Source: Streptomyces sp. CBMA29 (lineage in GTDB: Bacteria > Actinomycetota > Actinomycetes > Streptomycetales > Streptomycetaceae). Taken from it: a stretch of DNA of 64,000 nucleotides. Under the pieces are notes generated by a model, which was not told where the DNA came from, made no database searches, and was given only the letters and a program-made list of their open reading frames with translations. The DNA lies in assembly GCF_014596445.1 (NCBI RefSeq), contig NZ_MECL01000192.1:34878-98877 (forward strand), in the 5' to 3' direction. The position numbers and the translations under genes are program-made. Below are positions 18,261-27,340 of the stretch, one piece after another; within the stretch, counting starts at the first letter, position 1, and the number at the start of each line of letters is the position of its first letter.

Positions 18261-20251
18261 CCCTGACCGCCCTTGCCGCGCTCGTCCCCCTCCTGCCCTT
18301 CCTCGGCGCGGTCGCCGGACTCCTGCTCGGCCGGCGCGCACCCGGCTTCGTACGCCCGCTGGCCGTACTGCCCACCGCCACCGCCTTCGTCCTGGCCGCG
18401 GTCGTCGCCGCCCGCCAGGGCACCGGCGCGCCGACCGACGCCGTCCACAAGCTCACCGACACCGGCTCCGTGCCCGTCTACCTCGCCCTGCACCTGGACG
18501 GCTTCGCGGTCCTGATCGCCGTCCTCGTCGGCCTCGTCGCCACCTGTGTCCAGCTCTACTCCACCGCCTATCTGCGCGACGACCCGCGCTATCCCTCGTA
18601 CGCGGCCCTCGTCTCGCTGTTCACCGCCGCCATGTTCCTGGTCGTCTACTCGGGCGACCTGATGGTGCTGCTGGTCGGCTGGGAGATCATGGGCATCTGC
18701 TCGTACTTCCTGGTCGGGCACTACTGGGAGACCGAGGCCGCCAGGACGGCGTCGATCAAGGCGTTCCTGGTCACCAAGCTCGGCGACGTCCCCTTCCTCA
18801 TCGGGGTGTTCGCGCTCGCCGCCGACGCCGGGACCTTCCGGATCAGCGGCATCCTCTCCGCCGCGGCGCACGGCCGACTCCACCACCCCACGGTGATCGC
18901 GCTGCTGCTGCTCGCCGGGGTCGCGGGCAAGTCCGCGCAGTTCCCGCTGCACACCTGGCTGCCCGACGCGATGGCCGGTCCCACCCCGGTCTCCGCGCTG
19001 ATCCACGCCGCCACCATGGTCGCCGCCGGCATCTATCTGGTGGCCAGGCTGCTGCCGGTGTTCACCGCGTCCGCCGCCGCACTGGCCGTCCTCGCCGTGA
19101 TGGCCGCCGTCACCATGATCGGCTCGGGCCTGGCCGCCCTCGCCCAGGACGACATCAAACGCGTGCTGGCGTACTCCACCATCGGCCAACTCGGCTACAT
19201 GGCGGGCGCCCTGGCCGTCGCCGACCGCGACGCCGCCGTCTTCCACCTCCTGTCGCACGGCGCCTTCAAGGCGCTGCTCTTCCTCGGCGCGGGCGTCGTC
19301 ATCCACGCGGCGGGCACCAACTCGCTCACCGCGATGTCCCGCATGGGATCGCTCGCCAAGCGCGTCCCCGACGCCATGTGGACGATGGGCATCGCGCTCG
19401 CCGCCCTCGCGGCCCTCCCTCCGCTGTCCGGTTTCTTCTCCAAGGAGTCCGTGCTGCGCGCCGCCGAGCACGCCTCGGCCGGGCACACCGCGCACGTTCC
19501 CTCGGCCGTCGGCTGGACCGTCTTCGTCGCGGGCCTGATCGCCGCCGTCCTGACAGCCGGATACGCCACCCGGCTGTTCCTGCTGGCTTTCCGCGGCAGC
19601 GGCCCCGAAGCCCCCGACCACGGCAGGCAGCCCGTCGTGATGACCTCCGTGCTGTGGGTGCTGGCCGTCCCCGCCATCGCCTTCGGCGGCCTCGCCTACC
19701 GCGAGCTGCCCGACTGGTTCGGCGGCGGCCCGCTCGGCCCCACCCTGATCACCTCCGTCCTCGGCACCGGCCTGGCCCTGGTCGGCGTCCTCATCACCTA
19801 CGGCGCCTGGAAGGCGGCCACCGCCACCCGGCTCGCCGTCCCCGCCGGAGCCGTCGTCACCGCCGACGGCGACCCCGGCGCCGAACCCGCCCTCGTCGAG
19901 GCCGAGGCCATCGCCACCCACGAGGCGGTCTACGGCGACATCGCGTCCGCCGACGACCCGGGCGACCCCGGCCGCCTGCTGCTGGGCAGGCTGCACCGCC
20001 ACGCGGCCCACGGCTTCCACCTCGACGCCCTCTACACCGCGCTGTTCGTCCGCCCGGTGCTGGCCGCAGCGCAACTCGTCCGCTTCCTGGACCGCGAGGT
20101 CATCGAGACCTACGTCCGCGGCGCGGGCGGCACCCCCCGGCTGCTCGGCGCGGCCGTCCGCAAGGCCCAGACCGGAAACGTCCAGACCTACCTCAGCGCG
20201 CTGCTGGCCGGTGCGGTCGTCCTCGCCGTCCTCGTCGCCGTCGGAGGCTGA
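18257..20251 (+). CDS. nuoL: NADH-quinone oxidoreductase subunit L
   Basis: 664 residues from GTG 18257. This is the distal antiporter-like (Mrp-type) proton-pumping subunit with 14-16 helices. Conserved features include VGWEIMGICSYFLVGHYW, KAFLVTKLGD, the broken-helix motif AGKSAQFPLHTWLPDAMAGPTPVSALIHAATMVAAGIYL with its lysine and histidine, and LLSHGAFKALLFLGAG. The long C-terminal lateral helix region is present (residues ~560-664). All proton-channel residues I can check are intact. Confidence 0.95.
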   Translation: MTLTALAALVPLLPFLGAVAGLLLGRRAPGFVRPLAVLPTATAFVLAAVVAARQGTGAPTDAVHKLTDTGSVPVYLALHLDGFAVLIAVLVGLVATCVQLYSTAYLRDDPRYPSYAALVSLFTAAMFLVVYSGDLMVLLVGWEIMGICSYFLVGHYWETEAARTASIKAFLVTKLGDVPFLIGVFALAADAGTFRISGILSAAAHGRLHHPTVIALLLLAGVAGKSAQFPLHTWLPDAMAGPTPVSALIHAATMVAAGIYLVARLLPVFTASAAALAVLAVMAAVTMIGSGLAALAQDDIKRVLAYSTIGQLGYMAGALAVADRDAAVFHLLSHGAFKALLFLGAGVVIHAAGTNSLTAMSRMGSLAKRVPDAMWTMGIALAALAALPPLSGFFSKESVLRAAEHASAGHTAHVPSAVGWTVFVAGLIAAVLTAGYATRLFLLAFRGSGPEAPDHGRQPVVMTSVLWVLAVPAIAFGGLAYRELPDWFGGGPLGPTLITSVLGTGLALVGVLITYGAWKAATATRLAVPAGAVVTADGDPGAEPALVEAEAIATHEAVYGDIASADDPGDPGRLLLGRLHRHAAHGFHLDALYTALFVRPVLAAAQLVRFLDREVIETYVRGAGGTPRLLGAAVRKAQTGNVQTYLSALLAGAVVLAVLVAVGG

Positions 20252-20258
20252 GCCCGAA

Positions 20259-21824
20259 GTGAACGACACCGCCCTCCAGTACGTCCTCGCGGCGCTCCTC
20301 GTGCTGCCGCTGCTCGGCGCCGTCGGAGCCCTGCTCCCCCCGCCGCCCGGCCTGAAGGGCCGTGACCCCGGCCAGGCCGTCCTGCGGCACGGCGTCACCG
20401 TCACCGGCGCCGTACTCGTCCTGGCGATCGTCCTCGCGGCCGGCTTCGACCACGACCACCCCGCCAGGACCCAGGCCAGCACCGACCTCAACTGGATCCC
20501 CGCGCTCAAGATCCATCTCCACCTCGGCGTCGACGGCATCTCGCTCCCCCTCCTCGTCCTGACCGCGCTGCTGACCTTCCTCTGCGCGCTCTACAGCTAC
20601 TTCAAAATGCCCGCGGGGCCCGGCCCCAAGGCGTTCGTCGCCCTGTTGCTGCTCCTGGAAGCGGGCACGCTGGCGACCTTCGCCGTGCTCGACCTGATGC
20701 TGTTCTTCCTCGCCTTCGAGATGGTCCTCATCCCGATGTACTTCCTCATCGCCCGCTGGGGCGGCGGGGATCGGGAGAAGTCCGCACTGCGCTTCATCGT
20801 CTACACCCTCCTCGGCTCCGTGATCATGCTGCTCGGCCTGCTCCTCATCGGCGTGAAAGCGGGCACATTCGACATGGTGGCACTCGCCACTGACAACGGG
20901 TCATCGCTCAGTCACTCCACGCAACTGATCGCGGTCCTCGCGATCGGCCTCGGCCTGGCCGTGAAGGCCCCGATGTGGCCGCTGCACAGCTGGCTGCCCG
21001 ACGCCCACACCGCCGCCCCCACCGTCGGATCGGTGCTGCTCGCGGGCGTGCTGCTGAAGATGGGCACCTACGGCCTGGTCCGGATCGTCCTGCCGATGGC
21101 CCCCGACGGCATCCACACCTTCGCGCCGTACCTGGCCGCCTTCGCCGTCGTCGGCATCGTCTACGGCTCGCTCGCCTGCCTCGCGCTGGCCCGCCGGGGC
21201 AACGGCGGCGACCTCAAACGGCTGATCGCGTACTCCTCCGTCGGCCACATGGGCTTCGTCCTGCTCGGCATCGCCTCCCTGACCCCCACCGGCGTCAACG
21301 GCGCGCTCTTCGCCAACATCGCCCACGGCCTCATCACCGGACTGCTGTTCTTCCTGGTCGGCGCTCTGAAGGACCGATACGGCTCCAGCGACCTCGACAC
21401 CCTCGCCGGCGCCACGGGAGCCGCGCTCTACGGCAAGGCGCCGCGCCTGGGCGGCCTGGTCGCCTTCGCCGCCGTCGCCTCCCTCGGACTGCCGGGCCTG
21501 GCCGGATTCTGGGGCGAGATGCTGTCGATGTTCGGCGCCTTCAAACCCGCCGCGGGCCTCAGCCGCCCCGCGTATCTGACCTTCACCGCCGTCGCCGCCT
21601 TCGGCACCCTGCTCACCGCCGCGTACCTGCTGGTCGTGGTCCGCCGGGTCTGCATGGGCGACCGCGAGACCGTCGACGCGCAGCCCGCGCTCGCCGACGT
21701 CCAGGGTTACGAATTCGCCGCCTGGACGCCGCTCGCCGCGCTCACCGTCCTCGCCGGACTGTGGCCCGCCGTCCTGCTCGGCCTCACCGATCCGGCCGTG
21801 CACACCCTCCTCGGAGGCAACTGA
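20259..21824 (+). CDS. nuoM: NADH-quinone oxidoreductase subunit M
   Basis: 521 residues from GTG 20259, with GGAGG (across the nuoL stop) eleven bases upstream. It is the middle antiporter-like subunit of the membrane arm. Characteristic segments are LHLGVDGISLPLLVLTALLTFL, FEMVLIPMYFLIARWGGGDRE with the key glutamate, VKAPMWPLHSWLPDAHTAAPTVGSVLLAGVLLKMGTYG with the channel lysines, and HMGFVLLGIASL. A 14-helix topology is evident. The stop overlaps the nuoN start (TGATG). Confidence 0.95.
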   Translation: MNDTALQYVLAALLVLPLLGAVGALLPPPPGLKGRDPGQAVLRHGVTVTGAVLVLAIVLAAGFDHDHPARTQASTDLNWIPALKIHLHLGVDGISLPLLVLTALLTFLCALYSYFKMPAGPGPKAFVALLLLLEAGTLATFAVLDLMLFFLAFEMVLIPMYFLIARWGGGDREKSALRFIVYTLLGSVIMLLGLLLIGVKAGTFDMVALATDNGSSLSHSTQLIAVLAIGLGLAVKAPMWPLHSWLPDAHTAAPTVGSVLLAGVLLKMGTYGLVRIVLPMAPDGIHTFAPYLAAFAVVGIVYGSLACLALARRGNGGDLKRLIAYSSVGHMGFVLLGIASLTPTGVNGALFANIAHGLITGLLFFLVGALKDRYGSSDLDTLAGATGAALYGKAPRLGGLVAFAAVASLGLPGLAGFWGEMLSMFGAFKPAAGLSRPAYLTFTAVAAFGTLLTAAYLLVVVRRVCMGDRETVDAQPALADVQGYEFAAWTPLAALTVLAGLWPAVLLGLTDPAVHTLLGGN

Positions 21825-23425
21825 TGCCGTCCCTCGTACAGTCCGTCGACTGGACGGCGCTCGCCCCCGCCGCCATCCCGGCGGTCCTCGCCCTCGTCGT
21901 CCTGGTCGCCGACCTCTTCCTGCCCAAGGCCCGCAAGGAGCTGCTGGCCTGGATCACCGTCGCGGGACTCGCCTTGGCCGCACTGGCCCTGATCCCGCTG
22001 CGGGCGGGCCGCCACGCCACCTTCTGCGTGACGGTCGTGCACCCCGGCGCCGAGACCGGCCCCCCGGCGCTCCCCGCGGGCGGCGGCGGCTGCTCGTACG
22101 CGGCCGACCACTTCACCCTGGTCGTCCAGGCCCTGGTACTCGGCGGCGCGCTGCTCACCGCCCTGCTGTCGGTCAACACCCAGGACGACATCCCGGCGGG
22201 GGAGTACTGGTTCCTGCTGCTCGCCTCCGCCTCCGGCGCGGCCCTGCTGCCCGCCTCCCGCGACCTGGCGACCCTGATCGTCGCCCTGGAGGTCGCCACC
22301 CTGCCGGCCTTCGCGCTGGTCGGCCTGCGGCGCGGCGACAAACTGTCCAGCGAGGCCGCGCTCAAATTCTTCCTGTCCTCGGTGACCGCGACCGCCGTCT
22401 CACTGCTCGGCATCAGCTTCGTCTACGCGGCCACCGGCACCATGCACCTGGCCGCCGTCGCCGACGGCCTCACGCACGCGCCCGCGCAACTCGTCACCGT
22501 GGCGAAGGTCGGCGCGGCCCTCACTCTGGTGGGGTTCGCCTTCAAACTCGCCGCGGCCCCCTTTCACTTCTGGGTGCCCGACACCTACGCGGGCGCGCCG
22601 CTGCCGGTCGCCGCGTATCTGTCGGTGGTCGGGAAGGCCGCCGGTTTCTCCGGCCTGATCCTGGCGTCGGTCATCGCCTTCAAGCCCTACCACGACGTGT
22701 GGGGCCCGGCCTTCGGCGTGCTGGCCGCGCTCACCATGACCGTCGGCAACGTCGGCGCGCTCCGGCAGCGGCCCGACGTCGAGCGCGGCGCCGTACGCCT
22801 GCTGGCCTGGTCGTCCATCGGCCAGGCGGGGTATCTGCTGGTGCCGCTGGCCGCCGCGTCCTCCGCCGCCGACCCGGCGCACGAGATCGGCACCACCGTC
22901 GCGTACGCCCTGATGTACGCGGTAGTGAACCTCGGCGCCTTCGCCGTGGCCGCCCTCGTCTCGCGCACCGCCCCGCAGGGCCGGCTCAGCGACTACCGGG
23001 GCCTGTACGCGACCCGCCCGCTGGCCGCCCTCGCGCTCGGCTTCTTCCTGCTGTGCCTGGCCGGACTGCCGCCCGGCGTCATCGGCCTGTTCGCCAAGGT
23101 GGCCGTCTTCTCCTCCGCCGTCGGCGCGCAGCACGGCTGGCTCGCGGTGATCATGGCCGTCAACGTCGTCATCGCGCTCGTGTACTACCTGCGCTGGACG
23201 GCGCTGCTCTTCACCCGCCCCGAGAGCGCCCCCGCGCAGCCCCCGGGCGCGGTCACGACCGGCGGCGCGGGCGGCGTCACGACCGGCGGCGCGCTCGCGG
23301 CCGTACCCGTCACCCGTACGCCCGTCGGTCTCGTCGCCGCCATCACGCTGACCGCACTGGCCGGGGTGGCACTGTCCGGCGCGCCGCAGCTCGTCCTGCG
23401 GTACGCGCAGGGCTCGCTGTTCTGA
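21824..23425 (+). CDS. nuoN: NADH-quinone oxidoreductase subunit N
   Basis: 533 residues from ATG 21824. It is the proximal antiporter-like subunit, with EVATLPAFALVGLRRGDKLSSEAALKFFL, FKLAAAPFHFWVPDTYAGAPLPVAAYLSVVGKAAGF and AWSSIGQAGYLLVP as family hallmarks. A Gly/Ala/Thr-rich cytoplasmic loop (~residues 470-500, repeat TTGGAGGVTTGGA) precedes the last helix. It ends the operon; no nuoD, nuoE, nuoF or nuoG gene occurs anywhere between 13.2 and 23.4 kb. Confidence 0.95.
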   Translation: MPSLVQSVDWTALAPAAIPAVLALVVLVADLFLPKARKELLAWITVAGLALAALALIPLRAGRHATFCVTVVHPGAETGPPALPAGGGGCSYAADHFTLVVQALVLGGALLTALLSVNTQDDIPAGEYWFLLLASASGAALLPASRDLATLIVALEVATLPAFALVGLRRGDKLSSEAALKFFLSSVTATAVSLLGISFVYAATGTMHLAAVADGLTHAPAQLVTVAKVGAALTLVGFAFKLAAAPFHFWVPDTYAGAPLPVAAYLSVVGKAAGFSGLILASVIAFKPYHDVWGPAFGVLAALTMTVGNVGALRQRPDVERGAVRLLAWSSIGQAGYLLVPLAAASSAADPAHEIGTTVAYALMYAVVNLGAFAVAALVSRTAPQGRLSDYRGLYATRPLAALALGFFLLCLAGLPPGVIGLFAKVAVFSSAVGAQHGWLAVIMAVNVVIALVYYLRWTALLFTRPESAPAQPPGAVTTGGAGGVTTGGALAAVPVTRTPVGLVAAITLTALAGVALSGAPQLVLRYAQGSLF

Positions 23426-23447
23426 CCAGCGCTTCTGACCAGCGCTT
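23420..23447. repeat. 14-bp tandem duplication at nuoN stop codon
   Basis: TTCTGACCAGCGCT occurs twice in tandem (23420-23433, 23434-23447). The first copy contains the nuoN stop codon. Confidence 0.8.
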
Positions 23448-23545
23448 CTGGCCCGGCGGCGGCTCCGGGCGCCGGTAGCGCTGCGTGCGCATAAGGGAAC
23501 TAGCGGCGCTCAGGTGGCGTTGTTGTGGGCAGGAGGTTCTCCTAG

Positions 23546-23562
23546 GGGGAGAGGTTCCCCCC
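23546..23562 (+). promoter_or_regulatory. Hairpin in the htpX leader
   Basis: GGGGGA (23546-23551) and TCCCCC (23557-23562) can pair with a five-base loop, 24 bp before the htpX GTG and its GGAGG. It could be the end of a nuo-distal terminator or affect htpX translation; no T-run follows. Confidence 0.4.
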
Positions 23563-23586
23563 GACGCACACTTTGGAGGGCGCACC

Positions 23587-24444
23587 GTGCACCGCCGGCA
23601 CAACGGGTTGAAGACCGCCGTACTCCTCGGCGGTCTGTCGGCCCTCATCCTGGTCATCGGCAGCTTCTTCGGCCGGACCGGACTCATCGTGGCCCTGGTC
23701 ATCGCGGTGGGGACGAACGCGTACGCGTACTGGAACAGCGACAAGCTGGCTCTACGCGCGATGCGCGCCCGCCCCGTCAGCGAATTCGAGGCGCCCGAGT
23801 TGTACCGGATCGTGCGCGAGCTCTCGACCACCGCCCGCGAGCCCATGCCCCGGCTGTACATCTCGCCCACCGAGGCGCCGAACGCCTTCGCGACCGGCCG
23901 TAATCCGCGCAACGCGGCGGTCTGCTGCACCCAGGGCATCCTGGCCATCCTCGACGAGCGCGAGCTGCGCGGCGTCCTCGGCCACGAGCTGAGCCACGTC
24001 TACAACCGCGACATCCTCATCTCCTCGATCGCGGGCGCGCTCGCCTCCGTGGTGATGTTCCTGGTCAACTTCGCGTGGCTGATCCCGATCGGCCGCTCCG
24101 ACGACGACGAGGGCCCCGGCATCCTCGGCATGCTGCTGCTGATGATCCTCGGCCCGCTGGCCGCCTCGGTCATCCAGTTGGCCGTCTCGCGCTCGCGGGA
24201 GTACGAGGCCGACGCCTCGGGCGCGCGCCTGACCGGCGACCCGCTGGCCCTGGCCTCCGCGCTGCGCAAGCTCGAAACGGGCACACAGCAGCGGCCCCTC
24301 GCGCCGGAACCCCGCCTGGAGACCGCCAGCCATATGATGATCGCCAGTCCATTCCGCGCGGGCGACGTCTCCAAGCTCTTCTCGACCCATCCCCCGATGG
24401 CAGAACGCATCTCCCGCCTCGAAGACATGGCAGGCCACCGGTGA
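23587..24444 (+). CDS. htpX: HtpX-like membrane zinc metalloprotease
   Basis: 285 residues from GTG 23587, with GGAGG seven bases upstream. Two N-terminal helices (residues ~10-50) and two more (~155-200) flank the M48 protease core. The zinc motif HELSHVYNRD (HExxH) and the downstream ligand in SREYEADASGARLTG are intact, followed by the STHPPMAERISRL C-terminus typical of HtpX. The family degrades damaged membrane proteins under envelope stress. The stop overlaps the start of the YccF gene, giving a two-gene operon. Confidence 0.93.
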   Translation: MHRRHNGLKTAVLLGGLSALILVIGSFFGRTGLIVALVIAVGTNAYAYWNSDKLALRAMRARPVSEFEAPELYRIVRELSTTAREPMPRLYISPTEAPNAFATGRNPRNAAVCCTQGILAILDERELRGVLGHELSHVYNRDILISSIAGALASVVMFLVNFAWLIPIGRSDDDEGPGILGMLLLMILGPLAASVIQLAVSRSREYEADASGARLTGDPLALASALRKLETGTQQRPLAPEPRLETASHMMIASPFRAGDVSKLFSTHPPMAERISRLEDMAGHR

Positions 24445-24833
24445 AGACCATCCTGAACGTCATCTGGCTCATCCTCTGCGGTGTGTGGATGTTCCTCGGC
24501 TACGTCCTCGCAGGGGCCCTCCTCTGCATCACGATCATCGGCATCCCGTTCGGCATCGCGGCCTTCCGCATCGGCGTCTACGCGCTCTGGCCGTTCGGCT
24601 ACACCGCGGTCGAGCGCCGGGACGCGGGCACGGGCTCCTTCGTCGGCAATGTGCTGTGGGTGATCCTCGCGGGCTGGTGGCTGGCCCTCGGCCACATCGT
24701 CACCGGCGTGCTGCTCTGCGTGACGATCATCGGCATCCCGTTCGGCATCGCCAACTTCAAGCTGATCCCGCTGTCGCTCATGCCCCTGGGCAAGGAGATC
24801 GTGCCGACCGACCGGCCGTTCGCCGCGCGCTGA
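24441..24833 (+). CDS. YccF-domain inner-membrane protein
   Basis: 130 residues from GTG 24441 (overlap with htpX stop). The protein is an internal duplication: ITIIGIPFGIAAFRIG (~residues 33-48) and VTIIGIPFGIANFKLI (~95-110) are near copies, each following a hydrophobic helix with LILCGVWMFLGY / VILAGWWLALGH. This is the YccF two-repeat membrane domain, function unknown. Co-transcription with htpX suggests a membrane-quality role, by context only. Confidence 0.9.
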   Translation: MKTILNVIWLILCGVWMFLGYVLAGALLCITIIGIPFGIAAFRIGVYALWPFGYTAVERRDAGTGSFVGNVLWVILAGWWLALGHIVTGVLLCVTIIGIPFGIANFKLIPLSLMPLGKEIVPTDRPFAAR

Positions 24834-24883
24834 GCGCCTACCGGCGGTCCCTCGCGGTGAGCGCCTTCCGGCCGTCCGCCATA

Positions 24884-24900
24884 CCTGACGGCCGGTCAGG
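24884..24900. promoter_or_regulatory. Inverted repeat upstream of double-MarR gene
   Basis: CCTGAC (24884-24889) and GTCAGG (24895-24900) flank GGCCG, 38 bp before the GTG at 24938. This compact dyad is a plausible operator for the regulator itself. Confidence 0.45.
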
Positions 24901-24937
24901 AGGCCGTCCCTGCTACCCTCACCTGCGGAGGTGCCGG

Positions 24938-25843
24938 GTGGACGACTACGCGCTCAGTGTCGAGACGGCGGACGCCGAGCTGCCGCCCGCCCTCGCCGTC
25001 TACGCGGCGCATCTTCTGCGCCGCGCACACATCCGCGCCAACCGGGTCGCCAATCACCTCGCCCCGGAATTCGGCGTCGCGGCGGGCCAAGGCGCCTCAG
25101 GCGCGCGCGACTTCCAGATACTCGACGCGCTCGACGCCCCCGCCGCGTACTCCCAGCAGGATCTCGGCGAGCGGCTCGGCATCAACCGCACCACCATGGT
25201 CAAGCTGATCGACCGGCTGGAGCAGGCGGGCCAGGTCACCCGCGCCCGCAACCCCGGCGACCGCCGCTCGTACGTCCTCGCCCTCACCGACGACGGCCGC
25301 AGCGCCGTCAAGGCCATGGAGCCCGTGATGGCCGCGGGCGACGACCACCTCACCGCGGCCCTGACCGCCGCGGAACGCGTCCGCCTCGACGCGCTGTTGA
25401 GCACCCTGCTGGCCCGTACCCCGCCGGAGCGCGGCGTACGGCGTACGAGCCCGCTGATCGCCCAGGCGCACCATTTCGTACGGCGCCGGATCGAGGACGC
25501 GCTGACCGATGTCGGCCTCCAGGCACGGCACTTCGGCGCGCTCACCGTCCTGGCCGACGAGGCGAGTTCGCAGCAGCGGCTCGCCCGGCGGCTCGGCATC
25601 AGCGAGCAGGCGATCCTCCAGATCGTCGACGACCTGGAGAGCGCGGGCAGGGTGGTGCGCGAGCGCGACCCGCGGGACCGGCGGCGGTACGCGCTGCGGC
25701 TGACCGACGCGGGGCGGGACGCGCTGGCCACCGCACGGCGGGCCGTCGAGGCCGCCGAGACCGACATGGGCACGAGGCTCGGCACCGACGGCCGGGCGGA
25801 GCTGAAGGCGCTGCTCACCAAGATGCTGCGCGCGGAGGTCTAG
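24938..25843 (+). CDS. Transcriptional regulator with two fused MarR domains
   Basis: 301 residues from GTG 24938, with GGAGG six bases upstream. Two winged-helix MarR units lie in tandem: residues ~20-150 (QQDLGERLGINRTTMVKLIDRLEQAGQVTRARNPGDRRSYV) and ~165-300 (QQRLARRLGISEQAILQIVDDLESAGRVVRERDPRDRRRYA). Each has the recognition helix and the DxRDRR wing. MarR proteins normally dimerise as single-domain subunits; a covalent tandem would act as a built-in heterodimer or pseudo-dimer. Upstream is an inverted repeat; downstream is a peroxiredoxin gene (112 bp gap). Confidence 0.88.
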   Translation: MDDYALSVETADAELPPALAVYAAHLLRRAHIRANRVANHLAPEFGVAAGQGASGARDFQILDALDAPAAYSQQDLGERLGINRTTMVKLIDRLEQAGQVTRARNPGDRRSYVLALTDDGRSAVKAMEPVMAAGDDHLTAALTAAERVRLDALLSTLLARTPPERGVRRTSPLIAQAHHFVRRRIEDALTDVGLQARHFGALTVLADEASSQQRLARRLGISEQAILQIVDDLESAGRVVRERDPRDRRRYALRLTDAGRDALATARRAVEAAETDMGTRLGTDGRAELKALLTKMLRAEV

Positions 25844-25954
25844 ATCCCGTCCCCCCTGCGACCAATCCTTTCCGCGAGCGTCCGCGAATGTCCACGAAGC
25901 CTCTCGGTACGAGGCTTCTCCGTACGAAGACCCCCCGAAGGAGAACGACCCCCC

Positions 25955-26410
25955 ATGGCGATTGCGCAAGTCGGCACCAAGGCAACGGACTTCACGCTCC
26001 CCGACCAGACGGGCAAGCCCGTCAAGCTCAGCGATGTGCTGGGCGAGAAGGTCGTGGTGCTGTACTTCTACCCGAAGGACAACACCAGCGGCTGCACCAC
26101 CGAGGCGTGCAGCTTCCGTGACAGCTACGAGAGCTTCACCGACGCGGGCGCCGAGGTGATCGGCGTCAGCTCCGACTCGGTCGAGACGCACGAGAAGTTC
26201 GCCGGCCGCCACGAGCTGCCCTTCATCCTCCTCGCCGACACCGACAAGGCCGTGCGCAAGCAGTACGGCGCCACGAGCCTGGGCGTCGTGCCCGGCCGCG
26301 TCACCTTCGTCATCGACCGCGAGGGCGTCGTCCGGCACGCGTTCTCCTCGATGATGAACATCGGCGGCCACATCGGGGACGCGCTGAAGGTGGTCAAGGA
26401 GCTTCAGTAG
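25955..26410 (+). CDS. bcp: Bcp/PrxQ-type thiol peroxiredoxin
   Basis: 151 residues from ATG 25955, with GAAGGAG upstream. It reduces hydroperoxides in the cytoplasm using thioredoxin. The active site FYPKDNTSGCTTEACSF holds the peroxidatic Cys47 and resolving Cys52 five residues later, as in atypical two-cysteine PrxQ enzymes. The rest of the thioredoxin fold (LADTDKAVRKQYGA, RVTFVIDREGVVRHAF) is complete and of standard length. Confidence 0.96.
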   Translation: MAIAQVGTKATDFTLPDQTGKPVKLSDVLGEKVVVLYFYPKDNTSGCTTEACSFRDSYESFTDAGAEVIGVSSDSVETHEKFAGRHELPFILLADTDKAVRKQYGATSLGVVPGRVTFVIDREGVVRHAFSSMMNIGGHIGDALKVVKELQ

Positions 26411-26549
26411 CCTCTCGGTTCGGTTCGGCTCGGTAATGGTTCAACTCCCGGATAGATATGCAGATTGACGATTCGGCAGGCTGACTATAGCCTCGGTGTG
26501 GCGATTCCTCCTGATCCACTGGTTCACCTAGTTCCAGGGAGACACGTTG

Positions 26550-27215
26550 ATGACCACTCCGCACCAGCCGGGCGAGACCGTCGATCTGACGATGATGTAC
26601 GCCTTCCACGACGGACTGCGGCGCGATGTGGCGATCATCGCCAAGTCCGCCGCGGTCACGGGCGACGACCCGTCCCGGCTCACCGCCACCCACTTCGGGT
26701 GGGATCTGTTCAAGCGGTTCCTGACCATCCACCACACCGCCGAGGACGACGTCCTGTGGCCGAAGCTGCGCGGCCAGTTCGCCGACCGCCCCGACGACCT
26801 CGAACTCCTTGAGGCGATGGAGGCGGAACACGACCGGATCGACCCGCTGATCGCCGCGATCGACGCGGCGTTCGCCGACGAACAGGGCGGCCACACCGCC
26901 CTCGGCGACGCCGCCGACGCCTTCGCCACCGAGCTGAACGCCCACCTCACCCACGAGGAGAGCGACGCGCTCCCGCTCATCGAGCGCGAACTGTCCCCGG
27001 CCGACTGGGCCTTGTTCGCCGACAGCCAGCGCAATCAGATCGGCCTCGGCCTCGCCCCGCGCTACATCCCGTGGCTCCTCGACGGCGCCACTCCCGAGCG
27101 CGTCGCCGAAGTCCTGGCGATCTTCCCCCCGCCGCTGGCCGCCCAGTACCGCACGGCCTGGAAGCAGCAGTACGCCGAACTCAACCCGTGGGCGGCCGAC
27201 TTCGGCACGCCGTGA
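26550..27215 (+). CDS. Hemerythrin-like (HHE) domain protein
   Basis: 221 residues from ATG 26550 with AGGGAG upstream. The four-helix HHE cation-binding layout is visible through spaced ligands: AFHDGLRRD, TIHHTAEDDVLWPKL, EAEHDRIDPLI and HLTHEESDALPLIEREL. Such proteins bind a di-iron centre and often relate to oxygen or nitric-oxide sensing. The C-terminal ~70 residues, with WLLDGATPERVAEVLAIFPPPL, are outside the core. It is a single-gene unit; its position after bcp suggests an oxidative-stress setting, by inference. Confidence 0.85.
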   Translation: MTTPHQPGETVDLTMMYAFHDGLRRDVAIIAKSAAVTGDDPSRLTATHFGWDLFKRFLTIHHTAEDDVLWPKLRGQFADRPDDLELLEAMEAEHDRIDPLIAAIDAAFADEQGGHTALGDAADAFATELNAHLTHEESDALPLIERELSPADWALFADSQRNQIGLGLAPRYIPWLLDGATPERVAEVLAIFPPPLAAQYRTAWKQQYAELNPWAADFGTP

Positions 27216-27340
27216 CGTACCGCGCCGCCGGTTGAGCGCGCGCTGCCGGTTGAGCCCACGCCGCCGGAGACCCGCACTGCTAGGGTCGAACGCCGACGGC
27301 CGGACCCGATGGCCGCACCCACACCCGAGGGGGAATTCCC

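Noticed and set aside
17912..20539. 875-codon minus-strand frame opposite nuoK-nuoM
   Set aside because: Glycine/aspartate repeats are the complement of Leu/Ala/Val codons in membrane helices; no gene evidence.
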